A stretch of DNA of 64,000 bases from Brachyspira alvinipulli ATCC 51933. GTDB taxonomy: Bacteria > Spirochaetota > Brachyspiria > Brachyspirales > Brachyspiraceae. Positions 1-9,110 of this stretch are shown here, one piece after another; the first letter of the stretch is position 1, and each line of letters begins with the position of its first letter. The notes under the pieces are model-generated. The model had not been told where the DNA came from and ran no database searches. It saw only the letters and a list, made by a program, of their open reading frames with translations. Where the stretch lies: positions 302,544 through 366,543 of the forward strand of contig NZ_KI912402.1 in assembly GCF_000518245.1 (NCBI RefSeq), given 5' to 3'. The translations under genes were made by a program, and so were the position numbers.

Positions 1-1040
1 AAGAGCATTATAGTAATATTTTGGAAAAAGCAAAATATATAATGCTTCCTGCAGATTATTTAATTTTTAAACTTACTGGTAATTTTGTTACAGAAAGAGG
101 CGGAGGATCAGGTACGGGGTATTTAAATCCTTATACTAATGAATATGATTATGAGATATTAAAAAAATGTCTTAAAACCGATATAAGCGATAAACTTCCA
201 AAAATTTATCCTTCTAATTCTATAGCTGGAGAAGTAAAATTTATAGATGAGCTTAAAGAGCTTCAAGGTGCTGTTGTAGGAATGGGTACTGGAGATAACA
301 TGGCAGCAGCAATAGGATTAAATTGTAAAGAAGGAGATACAGTAATATCTATAGGTACTAGCGGAACTGTATATTCTGTAACAAAAAAATCTATAAAAAA
401 TTCATGTAATGGTATGTTAAATTTATATGCTGATGCTACAGATAGATTTATTCCAATGTTTACAACATTAAATTCCTCAAAAGTTACAGATGCTTTTAGA
501 AGAATTTTAAATGTATCTTTTGAAGAATTTGATAATTTAGCATTAAGCGATAAATTGGATAATGGATTAAATTTGGTTCCTTATTTAGATGGAGAGCGTT
601 CACCTAATCTTCCTTTAGCCTCAGGATTTTTTACCGGTATGAGAAGCGATATTTCAAGAGAAAATATAGCAAGTACAGCGATAAAAGGTGTTGTATGTAA
701 TTTACTAGATGGATTGGATATATTAAAAAGTGTAGGGGTTGAAGATAGTGGAAAAATAATAGTTACCGGTGGCGGATCAAAAAGTACTGCATACAGACAA
801 TTTTTATCAGATCTATCATCAAAAGATATTTATACTTGTCAATATGTAGAGACAGTAGCTGCCGGTGCTGCTTTGTATGCTGTAAGTTCTTATAAAAATA
901 TTGATATACAGAAATTAATGAATGAATGGGCTTTAAATATAGATAAGGTATCTTCCCCAAGAGATGTTGATTTTAAATCTATAAGAGAATCATATCATTT
1001 CTATGCTAAAAAATATGAGGAGTATATTTATGGAAAATAA
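1..1040 (+). CDS. FGGY-family carbohydrate kinase (xylulokinase-like), 5' end cut by window
   Basis: The reading frame is open to the first base of the window, so this is the C-terminal two thirds of a kinase that normally has about 490-510 residues. The TTG at 21 is internal, not a start. Family marks are visible: LPADYLIFKLTG, then the phosphate-binding segment ISIGTSGTVYSVT, the GERSPNLP block typical of xylulokinases, and the adenosine motif VTGGGSKSTAYRQFLSD followed by AAGAALYA. FGGY kinases phosphorylate a ketose or polyol with ATP in the cytoplasm. The stop overlaps the start of the following ABC permease by 11 bp, so it is the upstream member of a sugar uptake operon. The visible part is intact although later genes of the operon are broken. 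The substrate cannot be read from sequence; a pentulose or hexulose is likely. Confidence 0.85.
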   Translation, partial: EHYSNILEKAKYIMLPADYLIFKLTGNFVTERGGGSGTGYLNPYTNEYDYEILKKCLKTDISDKLPKIYPSNSIAGEVKFIDELKELQGAVVGMGTGDNMAAAIGLNCKEGDTVISIGTSGTVYSVTKKSIKNSCNGMLNLYADATDRFIPMFTTLNSSKVTDAFRRILNVSFEEFDNLALSDKLDNGLNLVPYLDGERSPNLPLASGFFTGMRSDISRENIASTAIKGVVCNLLDGLDILKSVGVEDSGKIIVTGGGSKSTAYRQFLSDLSSKDIYTCQYVETVAAGAALYAVSSYKNIDIQKLMNEWALNIDKVSSPRDVDFKSIRESYHFYAKKYEEYIYGK

Positions 1041-2009
1041 GAAAATAAAATTACCAAATGAAACAGGAATAGCCATAGTAATGCTTTTGGTATTATTGGT
1101 TGGATTTATTGCAACACCCAATTTTTTAACTGTTTCTAATATTTTGATATTATTGCTTAATGGATCAGTAATATGTTTCTTATGTTTGGGGCAGACATTT
1201 GTATTGCTTACAGGAGGTATAGATTTATCAACAGGTTCTATAGTTGCAATGACATGTGTTTTGGCTGCTGTATTTATGGAATATCTTCAATTGGCATGGT
1301 ATATTGCTGTTATTTTAGTATTAGCAATTGGAGCATTTACTGGATTTGTTAATGGTTTTATTATATCAAAAACTAAGGTTCCTCCATTTATAGTTACTTT
1401 TGCATGCAAGGAGTTGCTGCTTCAATTCCTCAAATTATTACAAAAGCAAATTCTATAAGAGTTACAGACACTGCCTATAGTTTTATAGGTCAAGGAAGAA
1501 TTTTTTCAATACCTTTTCCTGTTATAGCCTTAATAATTGCTGCTATAATATCTTCATATTTTCTAAAAAGAACTGTAAAAGGTGTACATATATATGCTGT
1601 TGGAGGAAATGCTGACTCATCAAGATTAGCAGGTATTAACATATCTAAAACAATTATGCTTGTTTATGCTATTAGCGGATTATGTGCAGCATGCGGAGGT
1701 TTAATATATGGTTCAAGATTAATGGTTGGATATCCTACAGCCGGAAGAGGGGAGGAATTATTTTTCTCTATAGCAGGTGCTGTTGTAGGAGGTGTTAGTT
1801 TATTTGGTGGGATAGGTACAATACTAGGTGCTATGATAGGTGCTGTTATGATAGCTTCCATATCAAATTTAATGAATGTTATGAATGTAAGTGCTTATTG
1901 GCAGCCTTTAGTTATAGGGGTAATTATTTTGATAGGTGTAATTATAGACACTACAAAATCATTTGATAAAACAATATTTAAAAAGATATTCAAAAAAAAT
2001 AATAGTTAA
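1030..2009 (+). pseudogene. sugar ABC transporter permease (RbsC/MglC type), frameshifted
   Basis: Start ATG at 1030 follows GAGGAG by 7 bp. The first frame encodes an N-terminal membrane segment, the family region with LLTGGIDLSTGSIVAM, and ends in KVPPFIVTFA. At 1402-1404 the frame breaks: the homologous continuation (MQGVAASIPQIITKANS, then transmembrane helices to the end) lies in another frame from 1404. One inserted base between GC and ATG would restore an ordinary reading (PFIVTFA-MQG) of about 326 residues, the normal family length. In the first frame translation ends at 1458 after a meaningless tail. The break is not in a homopolymer, which argues somewhat against a sequencing artefact. 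The product would be the inner-membrane channel for the binding protein at 2053 and the ATPase at 2948. Confidence 0.85.
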
Positions 2010-2052
2010 TTATTAACTTTTATTAAAAAATAATTATTTTAAGGAGATTTAT

Positions 2053-2929
2053 ATGTTAAAAAAGGCAGCATTATTTTTTCTAATAGGTGTTATGCTAATA
2101 TCTTGTAACAGAGGGGGGGCTTCTGATACTTCTGCTCAAAAAGTTGTAGGAATAAGCCTTCCTAATATTACAAATCCATATTACATAACTATGAAAAAAA
2201 CTTTTGAAGAATATGGAGCTTCAAATGGATTTACAATTAGAGTGTTAATAGCAGATAATGATGATGCTAAACAGCTTTCACATGTTCAAAGTTTTATAGA
2301 ACAAAAGGTAGATGCTGTTGTATTGAATCATGTTAGTTCTGGTCCTGGTGTATCTCAAATATTAGAGTTAAATAAGGCTAATATTCCTGTATTTACAATT
2401 AATATATTACCAGATTCAGATGGTATGAAAGAGCAAAACGCTGTTATGATACAGGGTATACAAACAGATCAAGAAGCTGGCGGATATTATATTGGTGAAC
2501 AATTAATAAAAGATATGGGAACTACAGCTTCAATTATAGTTGGTATTGTAGGAGAACCAACTTCTATTTCTGCTATGGCTAGAGATACAGGTTTTGAAAA
2601 AGCTGCTTCAGGGTAATCCAGATATGAATGTAGTATTTGCTGATACAGAGCCTGCTGCTTTAGGTGCTGCTGCTGCTATATCACAATTAGGATTAAAAGA
2701 TAAAGTAAAATTATATGCTTTTGTAGATAAAGCAGGTGTTCAATTAATACAAAAAGGGGATATAATTGCTGGTGCTATACAGGAGCCTGATAAATTAGCT
2801 AGATTAGCTACAGATAGTGTTAAAAAATATTTAAGTGGTGATACTAATAATATCGAATATATATTAAATAGCCCTCCTTTATTAGTAAACAAAGATAATG
2901 CGGCTGAAGTTTTACCATTTGCGTATTAA
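2053..2929 (+). pseudogene. periplasmic sugar-binding lipoprotein (RbsB/MglB type), internal deletion
   Basis: An AAGGAG ribosome site precedes the ATG. The N-terminus is a lipoprotein signal (MLKKAALFFLIGVMLISC). The Peripla_BP_4-like fold follows, with GISLPNITNPYYITMKK and IEQKVDAVVLNHV. The first frame stops at 2614-2616 just after GFEKAAS. The other frame carries the C-terminal lobe (KLLQGNPDMNVVFADTEPAALGA to the end at 2929). By comparison with RbsB about 30 residues between these blocks are missing. The junction aaagctgcttcag reads KAAS in one frame and KLLQ in the other. This suggests recombination between two short direct repeats that removed roughly 90-95 bp out of frame. The gene would have delivered sugar to the adjacent permease. 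Confidence 0.85.
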
Positions 2930-2947
2930 TTATTTTTAGGAGGAATT

Positions 2948-4447
2948 ATGTTAGATTCTTATGATGCTTGCAATATAAGAAAAGAATATTCTGGTGTAAG
3001 AATTTTACATGGTATAAATTTTAGAATACAATCTGGTACTATTCATGGTTTATTTGGACATAATGGGGCAGGAAAATCTACTTTATTAAAAGTTATGGCT
3101 GGAGTTGAAAAACCTGAAGATGGTACATTACAATTGAATGGAGAAACTATTACTTTGTCTTCTCCTCAAGTTGCTTTGTCTTCTGGAATAGCTTGTGTTT
3201 ATCAAGAACTTAGACTTATACCTGATTTAACAGTTATGGAAAATATATTTTTGGGAAGAGAATTTGCAAATAAATTTGGTATTATCAATGAAAAGTATAT
3301 GCTTGAGTATTCTAAACAATTGCTGGAGAAACATAATATAAATGTTAATCCAAAAGAGTATGTAAAGAATCTAACACATCCAATAAAACAAATAATAGAA
3401 GTTATAATCAATTTGGATAGAAAAGCTAAATTTATTATATTGGATGAACCTACAACAGCACTTGAAAGTAAACAGGCAGATATTTTATTGAAAGATGTTC
3501 AAAAGATAGTAAGAGAGAACAATATTGGAGTTGCAATAGTATCTCATAAAATAGATGAAGTTTTGCCATATTGCGATGAAGTATCTGTCATGTCTGGCGG
3601 AAGAATGCTGTTTAATGCTAAAAGCGGTAATTTTTCTAAAAAAGATATTGTTGATTCTATAATAGGAAAAAAGGAAAATGAAAAAGAATTGATATATAGT
3701 AAAACGGATAATGAATTTAATATTGATTATACTAAACCTTTTTTGGAAGTAAAAAATTTATCAACTTTAAAATTAAAGAATATCAATTTAAAATCTTACA
3801 AAGGAGAAATTTTAGGGATTTATGGATTAGTAGGATCAGGAAGAACTAGTTTTTGTCATACTATGTATGGTCTTTATAAAGCAGATTCTGGAGATATATT
3901 AATAGACGGCAATAAATATGAACCTAAAGATCCTTTGCATTCTATAAAGAATGGAATATCATATTTAACAGAAGATAGAAAACATTTTGGTATTATACCT
4001 TTAATGTCAGCTATTATAAATTCATCTATAACTTCTTTGCAAAGATTTAGTAATGGATTTAATTTGAATTATAAAAAATTAGATAAGCAAATATTAAATA
4101 CATTAGAAAAAATTCAAATAAGAGGAAATGTTTATAATAGTATTAAATCTTTATCTGGAGGAAATCAGCAAAAGGCATTATTGGCTAGAATAATAGAAGA
4201 AAATTCAAATTTATTATTGTTGGATGAACCTACAAAAGGTGTTGATTTAGGAGCTAAGGCTGATATTTATAATATAATAAAATCATTAGGTAAATTAGGT
4301 AAATCAATAATTATAGTTTCAAGTGAAGAAGAAGAATTAGTAGAAACTGCTGATAGAGTTATAATATTTAAAGATGGACAATGCAGAGATATAGTTTTAA
4401 AAGGCAGTGATATTACAGTTACTAATTTAAGAGAATCGGTATTTTAA
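2948..4447 (+). CDS. sugar ABC transporter ATP-binding protein (RbsA/MglA type)
   Basis: Start ATG is preceded by TAGGAGG. The 499 residues hold two ABC domains, as in ribose/galactose importers. N-terminal half: Walker A GHNGAGKST, Walker B FIILDEPTTALE, H-loop IVSHKIDEV. C-terminal half: degenerate Walker A GLVGSGRTS, signature SLSGGNQQK, Walker B LLLLDEPTKGVD. The second P-loop with R in place of K is usual for this subfamily. The reading frame is complete, yet both transporter partners directly upstream are broken. It would energise import at the cytoplasmic face only if the permease is supplied elsewhere. Confidence 0.9.
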   Translation: MLDSYDACNIRKEYSGVRILHGINFRIQSGTIHGLFGHNGAGKSTLLKVMAGVEKPEDGTLQLNGETITLSSPQVALSSGIACVYQELRLIPDLTVMENIFLGREFANKFGIINEKYMLEYSKQLLEKHNINVNPKEYVKNLTHPIKQIIEVIINLDRKAKFIILDEPTTALESKQADILLKDVQKIVRENNIGVAIVSHKIDEVLPYCDEVSVMSGGRMLFNAKSGNFSKKDIVDSIIGKKENEKELIYSKTDNEFNIDYTKPFLEVKNLSTLKLKNINLKSYKGEILGIYGLVGSGRTSFCHTMYGLYKADSGDILIDGNKYEPKDPLHSIKNGISYLTEDRKHFGIIPLMSAIINSSITSLQRFSNGFNLNYKKLDKQILNTLEKIQIRGNVYNSIKSLSGGNQQKALLARIIEENSNLLLLDEPTKGVDLGAKADIYNIIKSLGKLGKSIIIVSSEEEELVETADRVIIFKDGQCRDIVLKGSDITVTNLRESVF

Positions 4448-4471
4448 CAAAATAAATAAAAGGAGATATTT

Positions 4472-5095
4472 ATGAATAAAGATAGAAGAGATAGTATAGA
4501 CTATGTATTAAAAGCAGAAAGTGACAGCATATTAGAGGTATTGAATAATTATGATGAAAAAGTTTTAGATTCAATAGTAGATGCTATAATGAATTGTAAA
4601 GGTAAAATTATTATTTCCGGATGCGGAACTTCAGGGGAAGCTGCTAAAAAAATAGCTCATACACTTTCATGTACAGAATGTCCTTCAGTATTTTTAAGTC
4701 CTTCTGATGCGGTTCATGGAGGATTGGGATTAGTTCAAAAAGAAGATATAGTAATATTATTGTCTAAGGGCGGAGAAACAATGGAATTAACATCTATGAT
4801 TCCAGCTATAAAACAAAAAAAATCACTTTTAATAGGAATAACAGAAAATGAAAATTCTTCTCTTGCAAAAGAGAGTGATATATTCTTTAAATTGAAAATT
4901 TCAAAAGAAGCTGATAATTTTAATCTTTTAGCAACTTCAAGTATTATTGTATTAATAGCTATATTTGATGCTGTAATAATTACAATTATGAAAGAAAAAG
5001 GTTTCTCTAAAGAAGATTTTAGTCTAATACATCCAGGCGGTGCTGTAGGAAGAAAACTTACAGGAAAAATTTTATATTCTGAAGAGAAGATATAA
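4472..5095 (+). CDS. SIS-domain sugar-phosphate isomerase (KpsF/GutQ-like, no CBS domains)
   Basis: AAAAGGAGAT precedes the ATG. The 207 residues contain one SIS domain: IIISGCGTSGEAAKKIAHT at about residues 48-66, ILLSKGGETMEL, and the KpsF/GutQ hallmark HPGGAVGRKL near the C-terminus. Arabinose-5-phosphate isomerases of this family usually carry two extra C-terminal CBS domains (about 320 residues). Here they are absent, as in stand-alone catabolic SIS isomerases. The stop codon and the next start overlap as TAATG, so translation is coupled to the epimerase. Likely role: an aldose/ketose phosphate isomerisation in the same pathway as the kinase and epimerase. The exact substrate is unknown. 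Confidence 0.8.
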   Translation: MNKDRRDSIDYVLKAESDSILEVLNNYDEKVLDSIVDAIMNCKGKIIISGCGTSGEAAKKIAHTLSCTECPSVFLSPSDAVHGGLGLVQKEDIVILLSKGGETMELTSMIPAIKQKKSLLIGITENENSSLAKESDIFFKLKISKEADNFNLLATSSIIVLIAIFDAVIITIMKEKGFSKEDFSLIHPGGAVGRKLTGKILYSEEKI

Positions 5096-5742
5096 TGTCT
5101 GCTTTTTCTTTATCAATATTTTCTTCAAATCATGATAATATGCTTGATTCGTTAAATGAAGCTAAAGAATATAATGTAACATATTTGCATTTTGATGTTA
5201 TGGATGGAAAATTTGTACCTATGACTGGATTAAGTATACATGATTTAGAATATGTAGTTGATTATACGAGCATACCTATAGATGTTCATTTGATGACTTA
5301 TAATTTGAAATAAACTGTAAGAGAATTTTCAAAATTTGATTTGAATTCTATAGCAATACATATTGGAGTAGAATCATATAATAATACTATAGATATTTTG
5401 AAGTATATAAGAAGTGCAGGGATAAAATCATCAATAGTGATTTCTCCAGAAAATGATATTTTGGAAATAGAAAGGTATTTAGATTTTATTGATGAAATTC
5501 TTATTATGACTGCAAAACCTGGTGTTAAAAATAGTGCATTTATAGAGGATAGTTTTGAAACTATAAAGAAAGCTTCATATATTTTGAATAGTAGTAATAT
5601 AATTATATCTGTTGATGGAGCATTAGATATAGATAGAGCTTTCAAATGTATAGATAATGGAGCTGAGAAAGTTATTATGGGAAGATGCTTCTATAATAGT
5701 ACAAATAAATTGGATTTAGTAAATAGTGTTATAAATAAATAA
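5095..5742 (+). pseudogene. ribulose-phosphate 3-epimerase family enzyme with in-frame stop
   Basis: The frame starts at the TAATG overlap with the SIS gene. It encodes SIFSSNHDNMLDSL, then HFDVMDGKFVP (family metal-ligand motif) and PIDVHLMTYNLK. An in-frame TAA at 5311-5313 follows. The same frame continues without shift: SIAIHIGVES, MTAKPGVKNSAFIE and ISVDGAL to GAEKVIMGRCFY, ending at 5742. The intact protein would be about 215 residues, the usual length. This is a plain nonsense mutation. Homologues include Rpe and AlsE (allulose-6-phosphate epimerase). The kinase/isomerase context would fit a rare-sugar route, which is inference only. Confidence 0.85.
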
Positions 5743-5753
5743 TTATTAAAATT

Positions 5754-5782
5754 TTGAAATTTTTGCTGTTATTTTATATAAT
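5754..5782 (+). promoter_or_regulatory. sigma-70 type promoter of uvrC, leaderless
   Basis: TTGAAA at 5754-5759 and TATAAT at 5777-5782 are separated by 17 bp. Only six bases lie between the -10 box and the uvrC ATG at 5789, so transcription should begin at or within a base or two of the start codon. No Shine-Dalgarno sequence is present. Confidence 0.65.
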
Positions 5783-5788
5783 GCAATT

Positions 5789-7639
5789 ATGAATCAAGAA
5801 GTTAAAAGCTATATATATGATAAATTAAAGCGTATACCAGATAAATCTGGTGTATACTTTATGAAAGACATCAATTCTGCTATAATTTATATAGGTAAGG
5901 CAAAATCTCTAAAAAAAAGAGTATCATCATATTTTAATAATTCTAATAAAGATGCTAAAACTACAGCACTTGTTGATCATATAAGATATATTGATTATAT
6001 ATTGACAGAGAATGAAGTTGAGGCTTTGATATTAGAAGCTGAAATGATAAGAAAGCATAAGCCTCATTATAATATATTGCTTAAAGACCAGAAATCATTT
6101 CCATTTATAGCTGTTACAAATGAGCATTTTCCTAGGGTTATTAAGGCTAGAAATGTTATAGATAAAGAAAATGCAAGCAAATATAAAAGATATTACGGAC
6201 CTTATGTTGCTGCTGAGAAAGCAGATAATATAGTTAAATTTATAGTTGATAATTTTAAATTAAGAAGATGTAAGTATGATTTTCCTTTAAAAAGACCTAT
6301 AAGACCTTGCCTCTATCATCATATAGGAAAATGTACAGCTCCTTGTGCTAATTTAATTAATGAAGAAGATTATGATAAAACAATAGAAGAAGCTATTATG
6401 GTGCTTGAAGGGAATGTTGATGAACTTGTTGCTAAACTTAAGCAAGATATGTTTCAGCATACAGAAAAATTAGAATTTGAAGCTGCAAAGGATTTAAGAG
6501 ATAAAATAGATTTGCTTAAATATATAACTGTAGAACAGAGCATTTATATACCAGAAAGTGATGACATAGATATAATAGGTGCTTATGGGGAGAATGGAAA
6601 TTATATAATAGTTATTTTATCTGTTAAAGGTGGCAAACTTATAGATAGAAAAACTTTTAATATGCAGGCTGCAGAAAATATTGAAGATGATTATTATGAT
6701 GATAAAAAAGTATCAAAATATTCTGAGGTTATATCTGCATTCTTTACACAATATTATACTCATGCTAATTTGATACCTGCATCAATATCAACTGATTTTC
6801 CAATTATAGATGCTGATGTTATAAAAGATTATTTAAAAAAAATATCTGGAAGAGATGTTGATATTAAATTAGATAATACTAAAAAAGGCCTTATGAATAT
6901 AGCAAATGAGAATGCTAAGCATTTATTTAAAGAAAAGGCACTTGTAAGAGAAATACCTTTAGGAATAACAAGGCTTCAGGAAATATTTAAATTGAAGCGT
7001 GCTCCTACAATAATAGAATCATTTGATATAGCACATATTCAGGGAAGTTATACTATGGCAGGAATGGTTAGGTTTGTAAATGGGGTATCAGACAATAAGA
7101 ATTACAGAATATTTAATATGAAAACAGTTACAGGAATAGATGATTTTGCTTCTATAAAAGAGGCTGTTTATAGAAGGTATAAAAGGCTTAAAGAAGAGAA
7201 TCTAACATTTCCAGATTTAATATTAATAGATGGAGGACGCGGACAGCTTAATTCTGCTATAGAGGCTTTGAAAGAACTTGATATAAAGGGACAGCCTATA
7301 ATGGCACTTGCTAAAAAATTTGAAGAGATATATTTACCTAATAGAGATAAACCTGTGCAGTTAAATGATAATGAACCTGCAAGACTTTTTTTGCAGAAAG
7401 TTAGGGATGAAACTCATAGATTTGTTAATACAAGTCATGGAAAGAAAAGAAGCAGAGAAATGGTTAAAAGCGAACTTGAAAATATTGAAGGACTTGGTAA
7501 AAAAACTATAGAGAAATTATATGCCCATTTTATCAATATTGATAATATAAAAAAGGCTTCATTAGAAAGTATACGTAATATACCCGGTATAAGCTATAAA
7601 GTGGCTAATAATATATATAATCATTTTCATGATGCATGA
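5789..7639 (+). CDS. uvrC: UvrABC nucleotide excision repair subunit C
   Basis: 616 residues, the normal UvrC length. Domains in order: an N-terminal GIY-YIG nuclease (SGVYFMKD, IIYIGKAKSLKKRVSSYF) for the 3' incision; a Cys-containing region (LRRCKYDFPLKRPIRPCLYHH, split by the family's LKRPIRPCL core); a UVR domain for UvrB contact around residues 205-240; the RNase H-like 5' nuclease domain (ESFDIAHIQGSYTMAG, LILIDGGRGQLN); and C-terminal helix-hairpin-helix repeats (IEGLGKKTIEKLY, IRNIPGISYKVANNIY). It cuts on both sides of DNA lesions with UvrB. It lies downstream of the degraded sugar operon with its own promoter and no ribosome site, so it is probably translated from a leaderless mRNA. 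Confidence 0.97.
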   Translation: MNQEVKSYIYDKLKRIPDKSGVYFMKDINSAIIYIGKAKSLKKRVSSYFNNSNKDAKTTALVDHIRYIDYILTENEVEALILEAEMIRKHKPHYNILLKDQKSFPFIAVTNEHFPRVIKARNVIDKENASKYKRYYGPYVAAEKADNIVKFIVDNFKLRRCKYDFPLKRPIRPCLYHHIGKCTAPCANLINEEDYDKTIEEAIMVLEGNVDELVAKLKQDMFQHTEKLEFEAAKDLRDKIDLLKYITVEQSIYIPESDDIDIIGAYGENGNYIIVILSVKGGKLIDRKTFNMQAAENIEDDYYDDKKVSKYSEVISAFFTQYYTHANLIPASISTDFPIIDADVIKDYLKKISGRDVDIKLDNTKKGLMNIANENAKHLFKEKALVREIPLGITRLQEIFKLKRAPTIIESFDIAHIQGSYTMAGMVRFVNGVSDNKNYRIFNMKTVTGIDDFASIKEAVYRRYKRLKEENLTFPDLILIDGGRGQLNSAIEALKELDIKGQPIMALAKKFEEIYLPNRDKPVQLNDNEPARLFLQKVRDETHRFVNTSHGKKRSREMVKSELENIEGLGKKTIEKLYAHFINIDNIKKASLESIRNIPGISYKVANNIYNHFHDA

Positions 7640-7642
7640 ATA

Positions 7643-8275
7643 TTATTCTAATTCTGTTTCTATTACAACATTGTATTCATTTGAAGTATAGCTTTCTTCT
7701 AGTATATAGGCATTATTTGTTAATTTAACAGCATTATCAACTTCTATTCCAGAATCTATTAATATGTTGTATAAAGATTTGTAAGCTCTTTTTAAGGCAT
7801 TTTGAGTAAGTATTTGTCTTGTATAAGCACTTAAATTATCTGTTATTTCTATAGAGGCATTTGCTCTAAAAAATTTTTCTTCTACAGAGCCTTCTTTTTT
7901 TATAAGTTTTAATGCTTCCAAAGTTTTTTCGTATATTGTATCATCTTTCACTTTTATTTCAGTGTAGAAATTATTATCTTTTTCATATTGTTTTATATTC
8001 GCTATGTCTTTATTATCAAAATCTATTAAATTTTTATCTTTTAAATGTACAGCAACTACATTAAAATCATTTCTGTTTATTGATTGAGCTGTCTGTTCGG
8101 CTATAGAGTAATATATACCGTCTATTGCTTTTGATTTGCTGGCATCATAATTTACATCGCTGTATGATTTTGAATATAATATTCCCTTTTTTACATTGCT
8201 TTTTGAACATGATACTGTTATAATTGATAGAAATATAAAAAATATCAATAAAAAATTTGTATTGTTTTTTTTCAT
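7643..8275 (-). CDS. hypothetical lipoprotein (210 aa)
   Basis: Lipoprotein signal FLLIFFIFLSIITVSC with Cys at residue 23. The mature part is charged and has no motif I recognise. It mentions two IDGIYYSIAEQTAQS- and TRQILTQNALKRAY-like helical stretches that resemble the general look of LPP20-type spirochaetal lipoproteins, but this is weak. It is convergent with uvrC (the stops lie 3 bp apart) and divergent from the next lipoprotein gene. The 81 bp between them must hold both promoters. Expected location: periplasmic face of the inner or outer membrane. Confidence 0.7.
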   Translation of the reverse strand: MKKNNTNFLLIFFIFLSIITVSCSKSNVKKGILYSKSYSDVNYDASKSKAIDGIYYSIAEQTAQSINRNDFNVVAVHLKDKNLIDFDNKDIANIKQYEKDNNFYTEIKVKDDTIYEKTLEALKLIKKEGSVEEKFFRANASIEITDNLSAYTRQILTQNALKRAYKSLYNILIDSGIEVDNAVKLTNNAYILEESYTSNEYNVVIETELE

Positions 8276-8356
8276 AGTTTATAATAGGTTATCCTTTAAT
8301 ATATTAATTATTTTAACTTGATAATATTAATAATTGTAAAAAATGGAGATTATATA

Positions 8357-9103
8357 TTGAAAATAAAATTAATTATTTTATCAGCATTGTTTATTGCAAT
8401 TTTTACTTCATGTGCCAAGCAAGAGGATAATTTTCTTGAAGATATGGCATCTTTAGACAAATCCTATATTGATGCTCTTTTAAATATTAGAGATTCAAAT
8501 AATTCTAATGGAAAAGAAGTTATAGAGAAATTTATAATAGTATGGGATGATTTTAAAAATAAATATTATAGTGTTAATACAGAAGATCCTCAATGGAAAG
8601 CAGATTTTGACAGTTTGCAGGACATATTAATACGTTCGCATTACTATATATCCAGCGGAGAGGATGAGAGTGCAGGATACTCTATACTGCATGATATAAA
8701 ATATGTTTTATCAGATTTGAGGAAAAGAAATAATGTAAATTGGTTTTTTGATAATTTAAATTCTATATATAAAACAGCATTTAGAATGTATGAATTATCA
8801 AAAATATATAGTTCTTCTAATACTATACTTACTCAGGAAGAGGAAGAGAAGTTATTGGTTGTTTATTATTTGCTTGATAATGCCACAAAAACAACAATAT
8901 CAGAATTTGATAAAAGTAATATTCATTTACTTCATTTATCTCAAGAACAGCTTGGAACTTTAAGACATAATATAGAAACTATAGATGATTTAGTTAAGTC
9001 TATAGGAGAGAATTTATTTTCAAAAAGGTATGATACTATTTATAATATATCAGATAATATTTTAAATATTTATTTTAATTCACTGCAGATAATAAGAGGG
9101 TAG
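8357..9103 (+). CDS. hypothetical lipoprotein (248 aa), TTG start
   Basis: The TTG at 8357 is preceded by TGGAGA at about 10 bp and begins a clean lipoprotein signal, LKIKLIILSALFIAIFTSC. An upstream ATG at 8318 in the same frame would put 13 extra residues before the signal and has no ribosome site. The mature protein is mostly helical and acidic, and no family is recognised. It ends 7 bp before truB and is probably co-transcribed with it. Confidence 0.7.
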   Translation: MKIKLIILSALFIAIFTSCAKQEDNFLEDMASLDKSYIDALLNIRDSNNSNGKEVIEKFIIVWDDFKNKYYSVNTEDPQWKADFDSLQDILIRSHYYISSGEDESAGYSILHDIKYVLSDLRKRNNVNWFFDNLNSIYKTAFRMYELSKIYSSSNTILTQEEEEKLLVVYYLLDNATKTTISEFDKSNIHLLHLSQEQLGTLRHNIETIDDLVKSIGENLFSKRYDTIYNISDNILNIYFNSLQIIRG

Positions 9104-9110
9104 GTTTAAT

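Noticed and set aside
3202-3411. 69-residue antisense ORF in the ABC ATPase gene
   Set aside because: Shadow; the plus strand carries conserved ABC motifs.
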